DNA of 32,223 nt from a virus, in IMG/VR virus record IMGVR_UViG_3300027770_004798, positions 1 to 32,223 of that record. One strand, written 5' to 3'. The translations under genes were made by a program, and so were the position numbers. Shown here one piece after another: positions 13,629 to 19,787 of this stretch. The notes beneath the pieces are model-generated. The model had not been told where the DNA came from. It worked only from the letters and a program-made list of their open reading frames with translations, and ran no database searches. Every line of letters starts with the position of its first letter. Position 1 is the first letter of the stretch.

Positions 13629-13771
13629 AACTGCTCGTTTTACTTTTTGTTATTTTAATCCCGTGGAATTCCACGGCATTGACCAGTCTTTTAATACCAC
13701 CCAGGATTCGCATAACTACTAATATACCTCATACGGCAATATGTAAAATGGAAATCCAAAATGGTAGATAA
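13616..13771 (+). CDS. Small exported protein, 51 aa
   Basis: Starts MEKVKLLVLLFVILIPWNST: a signal peptide or anchor with a strongly hydrophobic core, then a short basic and proline-containing part (LIPPRIRITTNIPH). It overlaps the previous gene by 13 nt and the next by 11 nt. There is no lipobox cysteine in the right place, so it is not clearly a spanin lipoprotein. Confidence 0.5.
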   Translation: MEKVKLLVLLFVILIPWNSTALTSLLIPPRIRITTNIPHTAICKMEIQNGR

Positions 13772-13847
13772 ACTCATAATCGTGTTTGCTTTCATTATGT
13801 TGATGGTAGGAGTTTATAGAGTATATAAAGCACTATATGAGGATTGA
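13761..13847 (+). CDS. Membrane micro-protein, 28 aa
   Basis: MVDKLIIVFAFIMLMVGVYR followed by VYKALYED: a single transmembrane helix with a short charged tail. It overlaps the previous gene by 11 nt and stops 5 nt before the next start. Tiny, so the call depends on its tight fit between neighbours. Confidence 0.4.
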   Translation: MVDKLIIVFAFIMLMVGVYRVYKALYED

Positions 13848-13852
13848 ATATA

Positions 13853-14080
13853 ATGGCAAAAACACGCAAGGTTAAGGCGACAAAAAAGAACACTGAGATA
13901 TATGAATTGCGTAACGAGATTTCTCAACTCAATCAAGAGAATTCTCAACTTAAGCGACAATTAATTGATATGACAAATGCTTGGAAATCGGTTAGATCAA
14001 TGTTGAATGCTTTGGAGAACTCAAATGATTCCAGAAGAAGAAATAACAATACGAATCAACAAGAAAAATTGGAAGATTAA
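13853..14080 (+). CDS. Coiled-coil protein, 75 aa
   Basis: Starts MAKTRKVKATKKNTEIYEL with a basic head, then a leucine and asparagine heptad region (LRNEISQLNQENSQLKRQL) that should form a dimeric coiled coil, then a polar, Asn- and Arg-rich tail. It overlaps the next gene by 56 nt. I chose 13853 rather than the ATG at 13844 because the latter overlaps the previous stop region without a ribosome site. Function unknown; the basic head suggests nucleic-acid contact. Confidence 0.6.
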   Translation: MAKTRKVKATKKNTEIYELRNEISQLNQENSQLKRQLIDMTNAWKSVRSMLNALENSNDSRRRNNNTNQQEKLED

Positions 14081-14321
14081 AATTGTAAAATCAACAGAAC
14101 TTTCCTCAACAACTTGTGGGGAATGTGATGATCCCAAATATGCTAAACCAGAGATTTGGGTTAAGAGAAGTCTCAAACCAATTGATCTCATGGATACAGT
14201 AATACATGAAGTGCTTCATGCTATTCGTCCAGAGTTATCTGAAGAAGCAGTTCTGGAAACAGGAACTACTATAGCAAAAGCATTGTGGAAGCTAAACTAT
14301 CGCAAGCAGCCTAAAGAGTGA
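14025..14321 (+). CDS. HExxH metalloprotease-like protein
   Basis: A 98-aa protein. It starts MIPEEEITIRINKKNWKIKI, has a C31-x2-C34 pair, then DTVIHEVLHAIRPELSEEAV with H61-E62-x2-H65, the zinc-metalloprotease signature. Downstream acidic residues (E73, E74) could be the third ligand. Small phage proteins of this design (IHEALHA...SEEAVE) are widespread in T4-like cyanophages; no substrate is known. It is much shorter than typical SprT or ImmA peptidases. It starts within the previous gene and ends inside the terminator hairpin. Confidence 0.7.
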   Translation: MIPEEEITIRINKKNWKIKIVKSTELSSTTCGECDDPKYAKPEIWVKRSLKPIDLMDTVIHEVLHAIRPELSEEAVLETGTTIAKALWKLNYRKQPKE

Positions 14322-14347
14322 GCTAATAGCTCGCTCTTATTTTTTTG
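14315..14347 (+). terminator. Rho-independent terminator
   Basis: AGAGTGAGC (14315-14323) pairs with GCTCGCTCT (14329-14337) around TAATA, followed by TATTTTTTT. It ends the small-gene operon; the stop codon of the 14025 gene lies in the stem. Confidence 0.85.
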
Positions 14348-14399
14348 GGTCTGAACTTTTAAGAACTTTAAAAAACTTTAAATACATCGTCCCAAGGGC

Positions 14400-14427
14400 T
14401 TGACTTCCTTGCCAGACTTGTTATAAT
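14400..14427 (+). promoter_or_regulatory. Sigma70 promoter of the HTH gene
   Basis: TTGACT (14400-14405), 16 nt, TATAAT (14422-14427), in the gap after a terminator. It leaves a leader of about 75 nt before the ATG at 14509. Confidence 0.75.
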
Positions 14428-14439
14428 ATACACAGTTAA

Positions 14440-14483
14440 CCGAACAACAAGTGACTCAGGTAGTTCGGATGGTTCACGAGTCA
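14440..14483 (+). promoter_or_regulatory. Possible pseudoknot in the mRNA leader
   Basis: Two interleaved 6-bp stems: CCGAAC (14440-14445) with GTTCGG (14463-14468), and TGACTC (14452-14457) with GAGTCA (14478-14483). Together they give an H-type pseudoknot about 10 nt before the AAGGA ribosome site. T4 gp32 mRNA has a comparable autoregulatory operator; a similar role here is inference. Confidence 0.5.
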
Positions 14484-14508
14484 AAGACAAGCAAAGGATT
14501 TTATCGTT

Positions 14509-14793
14509 ATGGCAAATACCAACACCCTCTCCAAGAAGCGTCAAGTCATCAATCATCTCTCCCGTGGTTGGGGTATCGACTCGCGCGAAGCAAAGACCAA
14601 GTACGGAGTGCAGAACCTCCGCGCTACCATGAGCGACATTCGTGAGCAGGTCGAGCAGTACGGGAATTGGGAGATTGAGTCTGTCGAGAACGGTAGCACC
14701 ACTCGCTACTTCATGCGCGATACTCACCCAGGTAGTCGTACCTATGGGTTCCGTAAGGACGGTTCGCGCTTCATGATCAGCAACAACGCTTGA
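14509..14793 (+). CDS. Helix-turn-helix DNA-binding protein
   Basis: A 94-aa protein starting MANTNTLSKKRQVINHLSRG. The segment QVINHLSRGWGIDSREAKTKYG then NLRATMSDIREQ is a winged helix-turn-helix of the kind seen in T4-like cyanophages (HTH_39-like from memory). The C-terminal half (RYFMRDTHPGSRTYGFRKDG) is basic and beta-rich. Its codons are noticeably richer in G and C than the neighbours, which may reflect high expression or recent transfer. It stands alone between promoter and terminator, with a structured leader, so it is likely a tightly controlled regulator. Confidence 0.75.
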   Translation: MANTNTLSKKRQVINHLSRGWGIDSREAKTKYGVQNLRATMSDIREQVEQYGNWEIESVENGSTTRYFMRDTHPGSRTYGFRKDGSRFMISNNA

Positions 14794-14816
14794 TCGTAAC
14801 AACTTAATATTCGCGA

Positions 14817-14847
14817 AGGTGTGGCAGAAATGCCACACCTTTGTTTT
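14817..14847 (+). terminator. Terminator with GAAA tetraloop
   Basis: AGGTGTGGCA pairs with TGCCACACCT (10 bp) around GAAA, followed by TTGTTTT. The next gene starts on the base after the T tract, so it depends on readthrough or on RNA processing. Confidence 0.85.
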
Positions 14848-15216
14848 ATGACAGACTCTGATACAATCTTAAATTTCGCCTACCCTCTGTGTCTTGAAAT
14901 CAAGAGACAGAAGAAGCATCTATCTCTCATCTTTCATAAGAAGAAACTACTCTCTATTGGAAGAAATTGTTTCAAGACACATCCAGAAGCAAAGAAGATT
15001 GGATATCCATATGAAGAGATGCATTCTGAATTAGATGCTTATCAAAAACTTCCAAAGAAATATCGTGGGTTGAAGTTGATTCTTGTAAATGTAAGATTCA
15101 ATCGGTTTCGTCAACTTCGTATGTCAAGACCATGTGAACTATGTACTCCGTGGTGTCGTGAAGTGTTTGATTCTATATACTATACAGACAATGAAGGCAT
15201 TCAAAGAATGGAATAA
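14848..15216 (+). CDS. Cytidine/dCMP deaminase-like protein
   Basis: A 122-aa protein. EMHSELDAYQKLP has H59-S60-E61, in the position of the H-[AC]-E zinc and proton-transfer motif of cytidine deaminases, and SRPCELCTPWC supplies P95-C96-x2-C99 for the second zinc half. Strand and helix order (LILVNVRFN, then PCELC, then FDSIYYTDNEG) also fits the fold. The Ser in place of Ala or Cys is unusual. The substrate could be dCMP or a nucleic-acid base. The ATG at 14848 is used instead of an upstream GTG at 14821, which lies in the terminator stem. No ribosome site other than the hairpin is visible. Confidence 0.6.
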   Translation: MTDSDTILNFAYPLCLEIKRQKKHLSLIFHKKKLLSIGRNCFKTHPEAKKIGYPYEEMHSELDAYQKLPKKYRGLKLILVNVRFNRFRQLRMSRPCELCTPWCREVFDSIYYTDNEGIQRME

Positions 15217-15219
15217 CTC

Positions 15220-15717
15220 ATGAAAACTTTTAAAACATTTATAAATGAAGAACACGAATCTCCTATAATGCTTAGAGATGATGGACATTATGATGCCCAT
15301 GGTATTACTAATGAACACATTAAATGGTTGTCAACCGTACCCGAAGTATTAGCAGCAAAAGGTCCAGTGACTTTACAGATACCCCAGCATCTTTCACCTG
15401 TACCAAACTCATTGATTGGTCCTTCCACGGGACATCCCGCAGTTGAAGAAAGCCAAGTTCATTATGCAAATAGAGGTGGTGGAAGACCATATGACTCTCG
15501 TATGATTCATGGAAAAGCAACTCCTTCCAGAATGCTTACAGTAATCGCCAGACCCCACAAAGATACTGGCAAGCCTTTTTTGATTACAGCTTTTGGCGGA
15601 ACTCTTTCACCAAAGGAAGTAGATGATCCAACTCATACTCCAGAATCAAAATTAGAAGCACAAAAATTTTGGGCAGACCATGCCCTTCTGACTGGATCTG
15701 AAAAGGGTAACTCATGA
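15220..15717 (+). CDS. Capsid-targeted protein with TAFGG domain
   Basis: A 165-aa protein starting MKTFKTFINEE, the leader here closest to T4 (MKTYQEFIAE) with I-N-E at 8-10. The body has NRGGGRPYDSRMIHGKATPS, then MLTVIARPHKDTGKPFLITAFGG, then LSPKEVDDP and a helix EAQKFWADHALL. This outline also occurs, from memory, in uncharacterised bacterial proteins, and the LTV...ITAFGG strand pair recalls small RNase-type toxin folds (BECR), which is only a weak guess. It lies far from the main cassette, directly after the deaminase-like gene and 4 nt over the next start. Confidence 0.7.
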   Translation: MKTFKTFINEEHESPIMLRDDGHYDAHGITNEHIKWLSTVPEVLAAKGPVTLQIPQHLSPVPNSLIGPSTGHPAVEESQVHYANRGGGRPYDSRMIHGKATPSRMLTVIARPHKDTGKPFLITAFGGTLSPKEVDDPTHTPESKLEAQKFWADHALLTGSEKGNS

Positions 15718-15866
15718 AATATGTACTAAAAGAAACAAAAGAAACTTGCGTGATCGTTGAAACCTTTACCGATTTATTTGGCGATGAAATGTGTAAGATT
15801 CAGACTGAGTCTGGTCAAATCATGGATGTTGCCAAAGAAGATCTTGTTCATTTTTTACAGGAGTGA
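15714..15866 (+). CDS. Small hypothetical protein, 50 aa
   Basis: MKYVLKETKETCVIVETFTD then DEMCKIQTESGQIMDVAKED: a short beta-rich protein with SH3-like or KOW-like strand spacing (CKIQTESGQIMDVAKEDL). It overlaps the tagged gene at 15220 by 4 nt and ends 2 nt before the next ATG. Unknown function. Confidence 0.6.
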   Translation: MKYVLKETKETCVIVETFTDLFGDEMCKIQTESGQIMDVAKEDLVHFLQE

Positions 15867-15868
15867 CT

Positions 15869-16144
15869 ATGCCCTACAGACTACACATTGACATTCCACT
15901 CAACATGAGTGAGGATGAAGCACGAACCGCCTCCATGCAAATTCTAGGACTTCTCGCTGAAGAAGATACTCAGGCAATCATTCTCAATGCCATTGGTGTT
16001 GAGGAGATTAATTATCGTCTTGGTCACGATGATGATCGTCAGAAAAGCAACTACATGCACAAGAATGACAATGGGCATGTGAACAATAAGAAATCCAAGA
16101 TTGTTGTTCCAAAGGTCTTGACAGACGATTCAAATCTGGTATAA
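15869..16144 (+). CDS. Hypothetical protein, 91 aa
   Basis: Starts MPYRLHIDIPLNMSEDEART with AGGAG 5-6 nt upstream, so the ATG at 15869 is chosen over the GTG at 15863. The first 55 residues form a strand and helix pair (IDIPLNMSEDEA, AIILNAIGVEEINYRLG). The tail is basic and polar. The last codons (LTDDSNLV and stop) make up the tRNA promoter, so the C-terminal residues are dictated by promoter sequence. Confidence 0.6.
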   Translation: MPYRLHIDIPLNMSEDEARTASMQILGLLAEEDTQAIILNAIGVEEINYRLGHDDDRQKSNYMHKNDNGHVNNKKSKIVVPKVLTDDSNLV

Positions 16145-16145
16145 T
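16118..16145 (+). promoter_or_regulatory. Sigma70 promoter of the tRNA cluster
   Basis: TTGACA (16118-16123), 16 nt, TATAAT (16140-16145), overlapping the end and TAA stop of the 15869 gene and ending 9 nt before tRNA-Ile. Confidence 0.8.
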
Positions 16146-16154
16146 ATGTTTAAC

Positions 16155-16229
16155 GCGCCACGGGAGGTCTTGGTTATCTCAGCTCGACTTATAATCGAGT
16201 AAGACTTGGTTCGAATCCAAGGTGGCGTA
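16155..16229 (+). tRNA. tRNA-Ile (TAT)
   Basis: Acceptor GCGCCAC with GTGGCGT (first pair G-U), anticodon stem CTCGA/TCGAG around CTTATAA giving TAT, T arm CTTGG-TTCGAAT-CCAAG. The D arm is irregular: GG rather than T at position 8, a G-U pair in the stem and one extra base before the anticodon stem. UAU reads AUA directly; most bacteria instead use a modified CAU anticodon. Confidence 0.7.
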
Positions 16230-16233
16230 TTAC

Positions 16234-16307
16234 GGTCCCATAGATTAGCAGGTTAAATCGTCAGGCTTTCAACCTGAAGATCGAGGGTTCGACTCCCTCT
16301 GGGATCA
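16234..16307 (+). tRNA. tRNA-Glu (TTC)
   Basis: Acceptor GGTCCCA with TGGGATC, anticodon stem TCAGG/CCTGA around CTTTCAA giving TTC, T arm GAGGG-TTCGACT-CCCTC. Intact; CCA is not encoded. Confidence 0.9.
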
Positions 16308-16322
16308 CTATACATAAACTAT

Positions 16323-16395
16323 TCTCTGATAGCTCAGTTGGTAGAGCTGCGAGCTGTTAACTCGCATGTCACTGGTTCGAGTCCAGTTCAGAGAG
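16323..16395 (+). tRNA. tRNA-Asn (GTT)
   Basis: Acceptor TCTCTGA with TCAGAGA, D stem GCTC/GAGC, anticodon stem GCGAG/CTCGC around CTGTTAA giving GTT, T arm ACTGG-TTCGAGT-CCAGT. Intact; CCA is not encoded. Confidence 0.93.
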
Positions 16396-16397
16396 TT

Positions 16398-16964
16398 TTA
16401 ATCGTCATATGGACCTTTAATGCCTTTACCAGAAAATATATGTTTAATATAATCCGTAGGTGTTTCTTTTTTAAAGTAAACTGATTTTCCTATTTTTCTT
16501 CTATTTTGTAATGCTTTCATTCCTGCCTGATCTGCCATTACTGCACCATCATCGTCTAGATCATATGCTAATCCAATATCAGTATCCCAAATTTTTTCAG
16601 CTGTCATTTGTTGACGAAGAGATGGAAATGATCCAGGTCCACCATTGGGAATAAATCCAGTTGCTATTGTTAGTGCTTGATCATGTCTATTAACCGTATG
16701 TCCATCGCTCCAACTTTCACCTGGACCTAATACTCTAGATTGAAGTTTTAAACTATTAGCTACCGAATTTCTTTCTAATTTATCTTTATTTTCTTGTTTT
16801 CTTTTTTCTTCAGTTTGCTTTGTGTTATCAGTTGCTTGTGTATTAGCTCCAAACTCTGCACCCGCTCTAATATTTTCTATGGAATCATAACTACGATCAC
16901 CCGTATCTGTTTCAGAACCGCGCAGTTTGGTCTGTTCTTCCAAATGTTGTTTAAAAGTTTTCAT
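16398..16964 (-). CDS. Capsid-targeted protein within the tRNA cluster
   Basis: A 188-aa protein on the strand opposite to the tRNAs around it. It begins MKTFKQHLEEQTKLRG, a capsid leader with L-E-E at 8-10. Residues 15-75 are charged and disordered-looking (NTKQTEEKRKQENKDKLE). The second half has GFIPNGGPGSFPSLRQQMTA and GLAYDLDDDGAVMADQAGM, a compact domain I do not recognise, and ends KGIKGPYDD. Its stop lies 3 nt beyond tRNA-Asn and its start 16 nt before tRNA-Thr, so it sits exactly between tRNA genes, a common site for inserted cargo. Confidence 0.7.
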   Translation of the reverse strand: MKTFKQHLEEQTKLRGSETDTGDRSYDSIENIRAGAEFGANTQATDNTKQTEEKRKQENKDKLERNSVANSLKLQSRVLGPGESWSDGHTVNRHDQALTIATGFIPNGGPGSFPSLRQQMTAEKIWDTDIGLAYDLDDDGAVMADQAGMKALQNRRKIGKSVYFKKETPTDYIKHIFSGKGIKGPYDD

Positions 16965-16979
16965 ATATCTATATAGAAT

Positions 16980-17051
16980 GCCATCTTAGCTCAGCGGTAG
17001 AGCAACGCTTTTGTAAAGCGTAGGTCGTGAGTTCAAATCTCATATATGGCT
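16980..17051 (+). tRNA. tRNA-Thr (TGT)
   Basis: Acceptor GCCATCT with ATATGGC (six of seven pairs), D stem GCTC/GAGC, anticodon stem ACGCT/AGCGT around TTTGTAA giving TGT, T arm GTGAG-TTCAAAT-CTCAT. CCA is not encoded. Confidence 0.9.
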
Positions 17052-17062
17052 TGGATTATATT

Positions 17063-17392
17063 ATGACATTACCTAATGAAATGTTCACATCTTTACGCGC
17101 AGCAAGATCCTTTATGTTGGATTTGCTTGATCCCTCTGTATACCCAAAACTGCCAAAACAGGTTCGTATTGCAGCGAGAGCTCGTCTGAAGCATTTTCCA
17201 AATGAACATGATATTAATAAATTGGAAGAAATGTTCAACAATGCACACCAAGACAAGAATATCATTATTGGTGAAACTAATAAGCAACTTCAAAAAGTTG
17301 CCAACGAAATTCTCATAGCACAGTCAACCCTAAGTAAGTTGACGGGTGCGTTACAAAACTTTATAAATCACAAGGAAAACACTAATGAATGA
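17063..17392 (+). CDS. Conserved small phage protein, 109 aa
   Basis: Starts MTLPNEMFTSLRAARSFMLDLLDP at 17063; the frame opens earlier at 17027, but that part is inside tRNA-Thr. The segment LPKQVRIAARARLKHFPNEHDI is a pattern I remember from T4-like cyanophage proteins without known function. The second half is a helix with coiled-coil character (LQKVANEILIAQSTL). It overlaps the GroES-like gene by 8 nt. Confidence 0.7.
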   Translation: MTLPNEMFTSLRAARSFMLDLLDPSVYPKLPKQVRIAARARLKHFPNEHDINKLEEMFNNAHQDKNIIIGETNKQLQKVANEILIAQSTLSKLTGALQNFINHKENTNE

Positions 17393-17648
17393 TCTACAAC
17401 CAATTGGTAAGACTGTCATGCTTGAACGAGATTTTGGTGGTCGAAAGACAACTGATGCAGGAATCATCTATGATGATAAAGTGACTAACAAAATGGTTTG
17501 GTCTAAAGTTCTCGCTGTTGGTAATGCCATCACAGAAGACATCAAAGTCGGTGATCGCATTTTGTGGGATATCACCAAGATTAAGGGAATCCATAATGGA
17601 TATGATATAGTACATCAAGATTCCCTTTATATGGTTTCTAGGGATTGA
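17385..17648 (+). CDS. GroES-like co-chaperonin
   Basis: An 87-aa protein with the Cpn10 outline: PIGKTVMLERDFGGRKTTDAG then IIYDD (first strand and mobile loop), WSKVLAVGNAITEDIKVGDRIL, then HNGYDIVHQDSLYMVSRD (last strands). T4 encodes a comparable co-chaperonin, gp31, which replaces host GroES to fold the major capsid protein gp23. This protein is shorter than gp31 (111 aa) and close to GroES (97 aa), so it is best called a phage GroES. It probably caps host GroEL. Its TGA stop lies within the -35 box of the next promoter. Confidence 0.75.
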   Translation: MNDLQPIGKTVMLERDFGGRKTTDAGIIYDDKVTNKMVWSKVLAVGNAITEDIKVGDRILWDITKIKGIHNGYDIVHQDSLYMVSRD

Positions 17649-17672
17649 CATTATACCTAAATATGATATAAT
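17645..17672 (+). promoter_or_regulatory. Sigma70 promoter over a stop codon
   Basis: TTGACA (17645-17650), 16 nt, TATAAT (17667-17672). The TGA in TTGACA is the stop of the GroES-like gene. It drives the 17685 gene and probably the sugar genes beyond it. Confidence 0.8.
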
Positions 17673-17684
17673 GGAGTCTCAAGT

Positions 17685-17921
17685 ATGCCAAAAGAAATTA
17701 ACAGATCAGATTTAGTCTTTATTCAAGCAACCAGAGATGGTCGTTGCATTGATATGTTGTTGCCCATGAAAGAAATAGAAAAGGGTGTATCTAGAGCAAT
17801 TGATCCAAAGAATACGGATTTGATTCCTGATAACTGTTGCACCTGTTGGCCTATTGAGAAACCCCCAAATTGTACATTTTGGGATCGTCTATTATTTAAT
17901 TGCCCTAAAGAGAATGGATAA
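17685..17921 (+). CDS. Small cysteine-containing protein, 78 aa
   Basis: Starts MPKEINRSDLVFIQATRDG with a GGAG ribosome site. The C-terminal third, NCCTCWPIEKPPNCTFWDRL followed by LFNC, has five cysteines and resembles short CWP-containing proteins I recall from cyanophages. It may bind zinc. First gene after its own promoter, 17 nt before the RmlA-like gene. Confidence 0.6.
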   Translation: MPKEINRSDLVFIQATRDGRCIDMLLPMKEIEKGVSRAIDPKNTDLIPDNCCTCWPIEKPPNCTFWDRLLFNCPKENG

Positions 17922-17938
17922 CATATGAGATTTATATT

Positions 17939-18640
17939 ATGAAGGGCGTAATACTTGCTGGTGGAACGGGAACAAGACTGTATCCATTGACCATTTCGGT
18001 CAACAAACATCTGTTACCCATTGGTGAGAAACCAATGGTTCTTCATTGCGTGGATAGACTCGTAGAAGCAGGAGTGACTGACATAATGATTGTCACTAAT
18101 CCCGAGTATGTCGGTGACTTTTCAATGTTGCTCAAGAGTGGCAAACAGTTCGGTTGCAATATTACCTACAAGACTCAGGATAAACCAGATGGAGTCGCTG
18201 GGGCCTTGGCATGTGCGCGTGAGTTCGTTGGAAACGACAACTGCGTAGTCCTGCTTGGAGACAACATGTTTGATTTCAGTATCAAAGATGTTGTGCAGTC
18301 GTTCGTGGGTGGGTGTGGCATCTTCTTCAAGATAGTTCCTGATGGACATCGTTACGGAATCGGCCGATTTCGAGATGGAAAGTTGATCAGTATAGATGAG
18401 AAACCAAGCGATGTTACAAAGGCTCATGCTTGTATAGGAATCTACCTGTTTGACAACAATGCATTCAATACTATTCGTACATTGGTTCCATCTGATCGTG
18501 GTGAATATGAAATATGCGATGTGATCAACGACTATCTTAAGCGGGGTTTAGTTGTTCATACTTTCGTGGATGGTTGGTGGACTGATGCTGGAACTATGAC
18601 TTCCTACAAAATGGCAAACGAGAAGATGAACAATGGATGA
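17939..18640 (+). CDS. rmlA: Glucose-1-phosphate thymidylyltransferase-like
   Basis: A 233-aa nucleotidyltransferase. MKGVILAGGTGTRLYPLT gives the nucleotide-binding loop (GGTGTR 8-13), K23 in SVNKHLLPIGEKP is the usual active-site lysine, then LLGDNMF for metal binding, a DEKP segment and WWTDAGT near the end. It should join dTTP (or another NTP) to a sugar 1-phosphate to make an NDP-sugar. It is shorter than bacterial RmlA (about 290 aa) and lacks the C-terminal part that forms the allosteric site, so feedback by dTDP-rhamnose may be absent. It overlaps rmlB by 8 nt. The sugar could modify phage DNA, virion proteins or host surface polysaccharide. Confidence 0.85.
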   Translation: MKGVILAGGTGTRLYPLTISVNKHLLPIGEKPMVLHCVDRLVEAGVTDIMIVTNPEYVGDFSMLLKSGKQFGCNITYKTQDKPDGVAGALACAREFVGNDNCVVLLGDNMFDFSIKDVVQSFVGGCGIFFKIVPDGHRYGIGRFRDGKLISIDEKPSDVTKAHACIGIYLFDNNAFNTIRTLVPSDRGEYEICDVINDYLKRGLVVHTFVDGWWTDAGTMTSYKMANEKMNNG

Positions 18641-19565
18641 AACTATAGTAATAACTGGCTGCGCTGGATTCATCGGTAGCCATGTGACTGATCACTTCCT
18701 TGCTAACGGATATACCGTAGTTGGATATGATGCATTCACATATGCTGGCAAGGTGGAGAACCTCAAGTTTGCCACAAACCATCCTAGATTCACTTTGGTC
18801 GAAGGTTCGATCAATGACACGAAACTCCTTGAGGAGTCCGTGAGAAAGCATGATGCCAAGTGGATTTTGAACCTTGCAGCCGAGACTCATGTGGATAACT
18901 CTATCAAGTCCTGTGATGTGTTCCTACAGACGAATGTACTTGGTACTAAATCCGTTCTGGATGTCTGTAGGAACACAAGTACCAAGTTGCTGCACTTCTC
19001 GACCGATGAAGTCTATGGAGTACCTCATGGGGAAATCTCTTTCGTGGAGGAATCCCCACTTAATCCTAAGAATCCGTATTCTGCAAGCAAGGCTGCTGCG
19101 GATCATCTCATCATGGCATATGCAAATACTTACGGTTTGCAGTACATCATGGTTAGACCATCGAACAACTTCGGACCAAGGCAGCATGAGGAAAAGTTTC
19201 TTCCAAAGATGATCAAGAACTTGCTTGCAGGAAAGAAGATTCCCGTGTATGGTGATGGATCGCAGATCCGTGAGTGGACATTCGTGAAGACCACGGCTGC
19301 TGCGACTAGGTTCATTCTTGAGAACTCCAAGATGAACGAGATATACAACATTACGACAGGAGAGTTCATGCGGAACATCGATGTGGTGAATCGGGTTTGC
19401 GAGATGGTTCAACTCCATGCACCAGACTTCATCGAATATGTTCCTGACAGGCTAGGTCACGACTTTCGCTATTCGATCAATGCGGACAAACTCAAGAAGT
19501 TAGGGGTTGAGTTCTGTGATGAGTTCAAGAAGAGGCTTTGGGAAACCATACAGGAAACTCAATGA
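18633..19565 (+). CDS. rmlB: dTDP-glucose 4,6-dehydratase-like
   Basis: A 310-aa short-chain dehydrogenase/reductase. TGCAGFIGSH at 8-17 binds NAD. YDAFTYAG at 32-39 and NLAAETHVDNS at 80-90 are typical of RmlB. T124-D125-E126 and Y149-x3-K153 (SASK) are the catalytic set, and REWTFV follows the C-terminal substrate region. It turns dTDP-glucose into the 4-keto-6-deoxy intermediate, the next step after RmlA. Length is near the family's 310-360. It overlaps rmlA and the fragment after it by 4 nt, so the three make one translational unit. Confidence 0.9.
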   Translation: MDETIVITGCAGFIGSHVTDHFLANGYTVVGYDAFTYAGKVENLKFATNHPRFTLVEGSINDTKLLEESVRKHDAKWILNLAAETHVDNSIKSCDVFLQTNVLGTKSVLDVCRNTSTKLLHFSTDEVYGVPHGEISFVEESPLNPKNPYSASKAAADHLIMAYANTYGLQYIMVRPSNNFGPRQHEEKFLPKMIKNLLAGKKIPVYGDGSQIREWTFVKTTAAATRFILENSKMNEIYNITTGEFMRNIDVVNRVCEMVQLHAPDFIEYVPDRLGHDFRYSINADKLKKLGVEFCDEFKKRLWETIQETQ

Positions 19566-19741
19566 ATATAACAATATTGGGAAATGGATATGTTGGAAAA
19601 CATTTATATGAAACATTATCCAAACATTATAATGTAAGTATACATTCAAAAATTAATCTAAATTATCATGATAAAAATAATCCAATGATTAATGCACTTT
19701 CTGAATTGGAAGCATTACAAAACTGTTTAAAAAGTAATTGA
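19562..19741 (+). pseudogene. Truncated sugar epimerase/reductase fragment
   Basis: A 59-aa frame starting MNITILGNGYVGKHLYETLSK, which is the first strand and GxGxxG nucleotide-binding loop of an NAD(P)-dependent sugar epimerase or RmlD-type reductase. After about 40 residues (INLNYHDKNN) similarity stops and the frame closes within 20 codons, against roughly 280 for a whole enzyme. Its position directly after rmlB fits a lost third pathway enzyme. A sigma70 promoter overlaps its stop, so the deletion may have been fixed when a new gene was joined here. It could still make a short peptide. Confidence 0.6.
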
Positions 19742-19765
19742 CAAGTAACATCGTTGTGTTACAAT
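19738..19765 (+). promoter_or_regulatory. Sigma70 promoter over a stop codon
   Basis: TTGACA (19738-19743), 16 nt, TACAAT (19760-19765). The TGA is the stop of the truncated sugar gene. It drives the 19788 gene, which has an AAGGAG ribosome site. Confidence 0.75.
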
Positions 19766-19787
19766 ATAACTAACCAAGGAGTATATC

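Noticed and set aside
18874-19418. Alternative-frame ORFs inside the RmlB-like gene
   Set aside because: The RmlB frame has all catalytic motifs; the others have none and are produced by its regular codon use.
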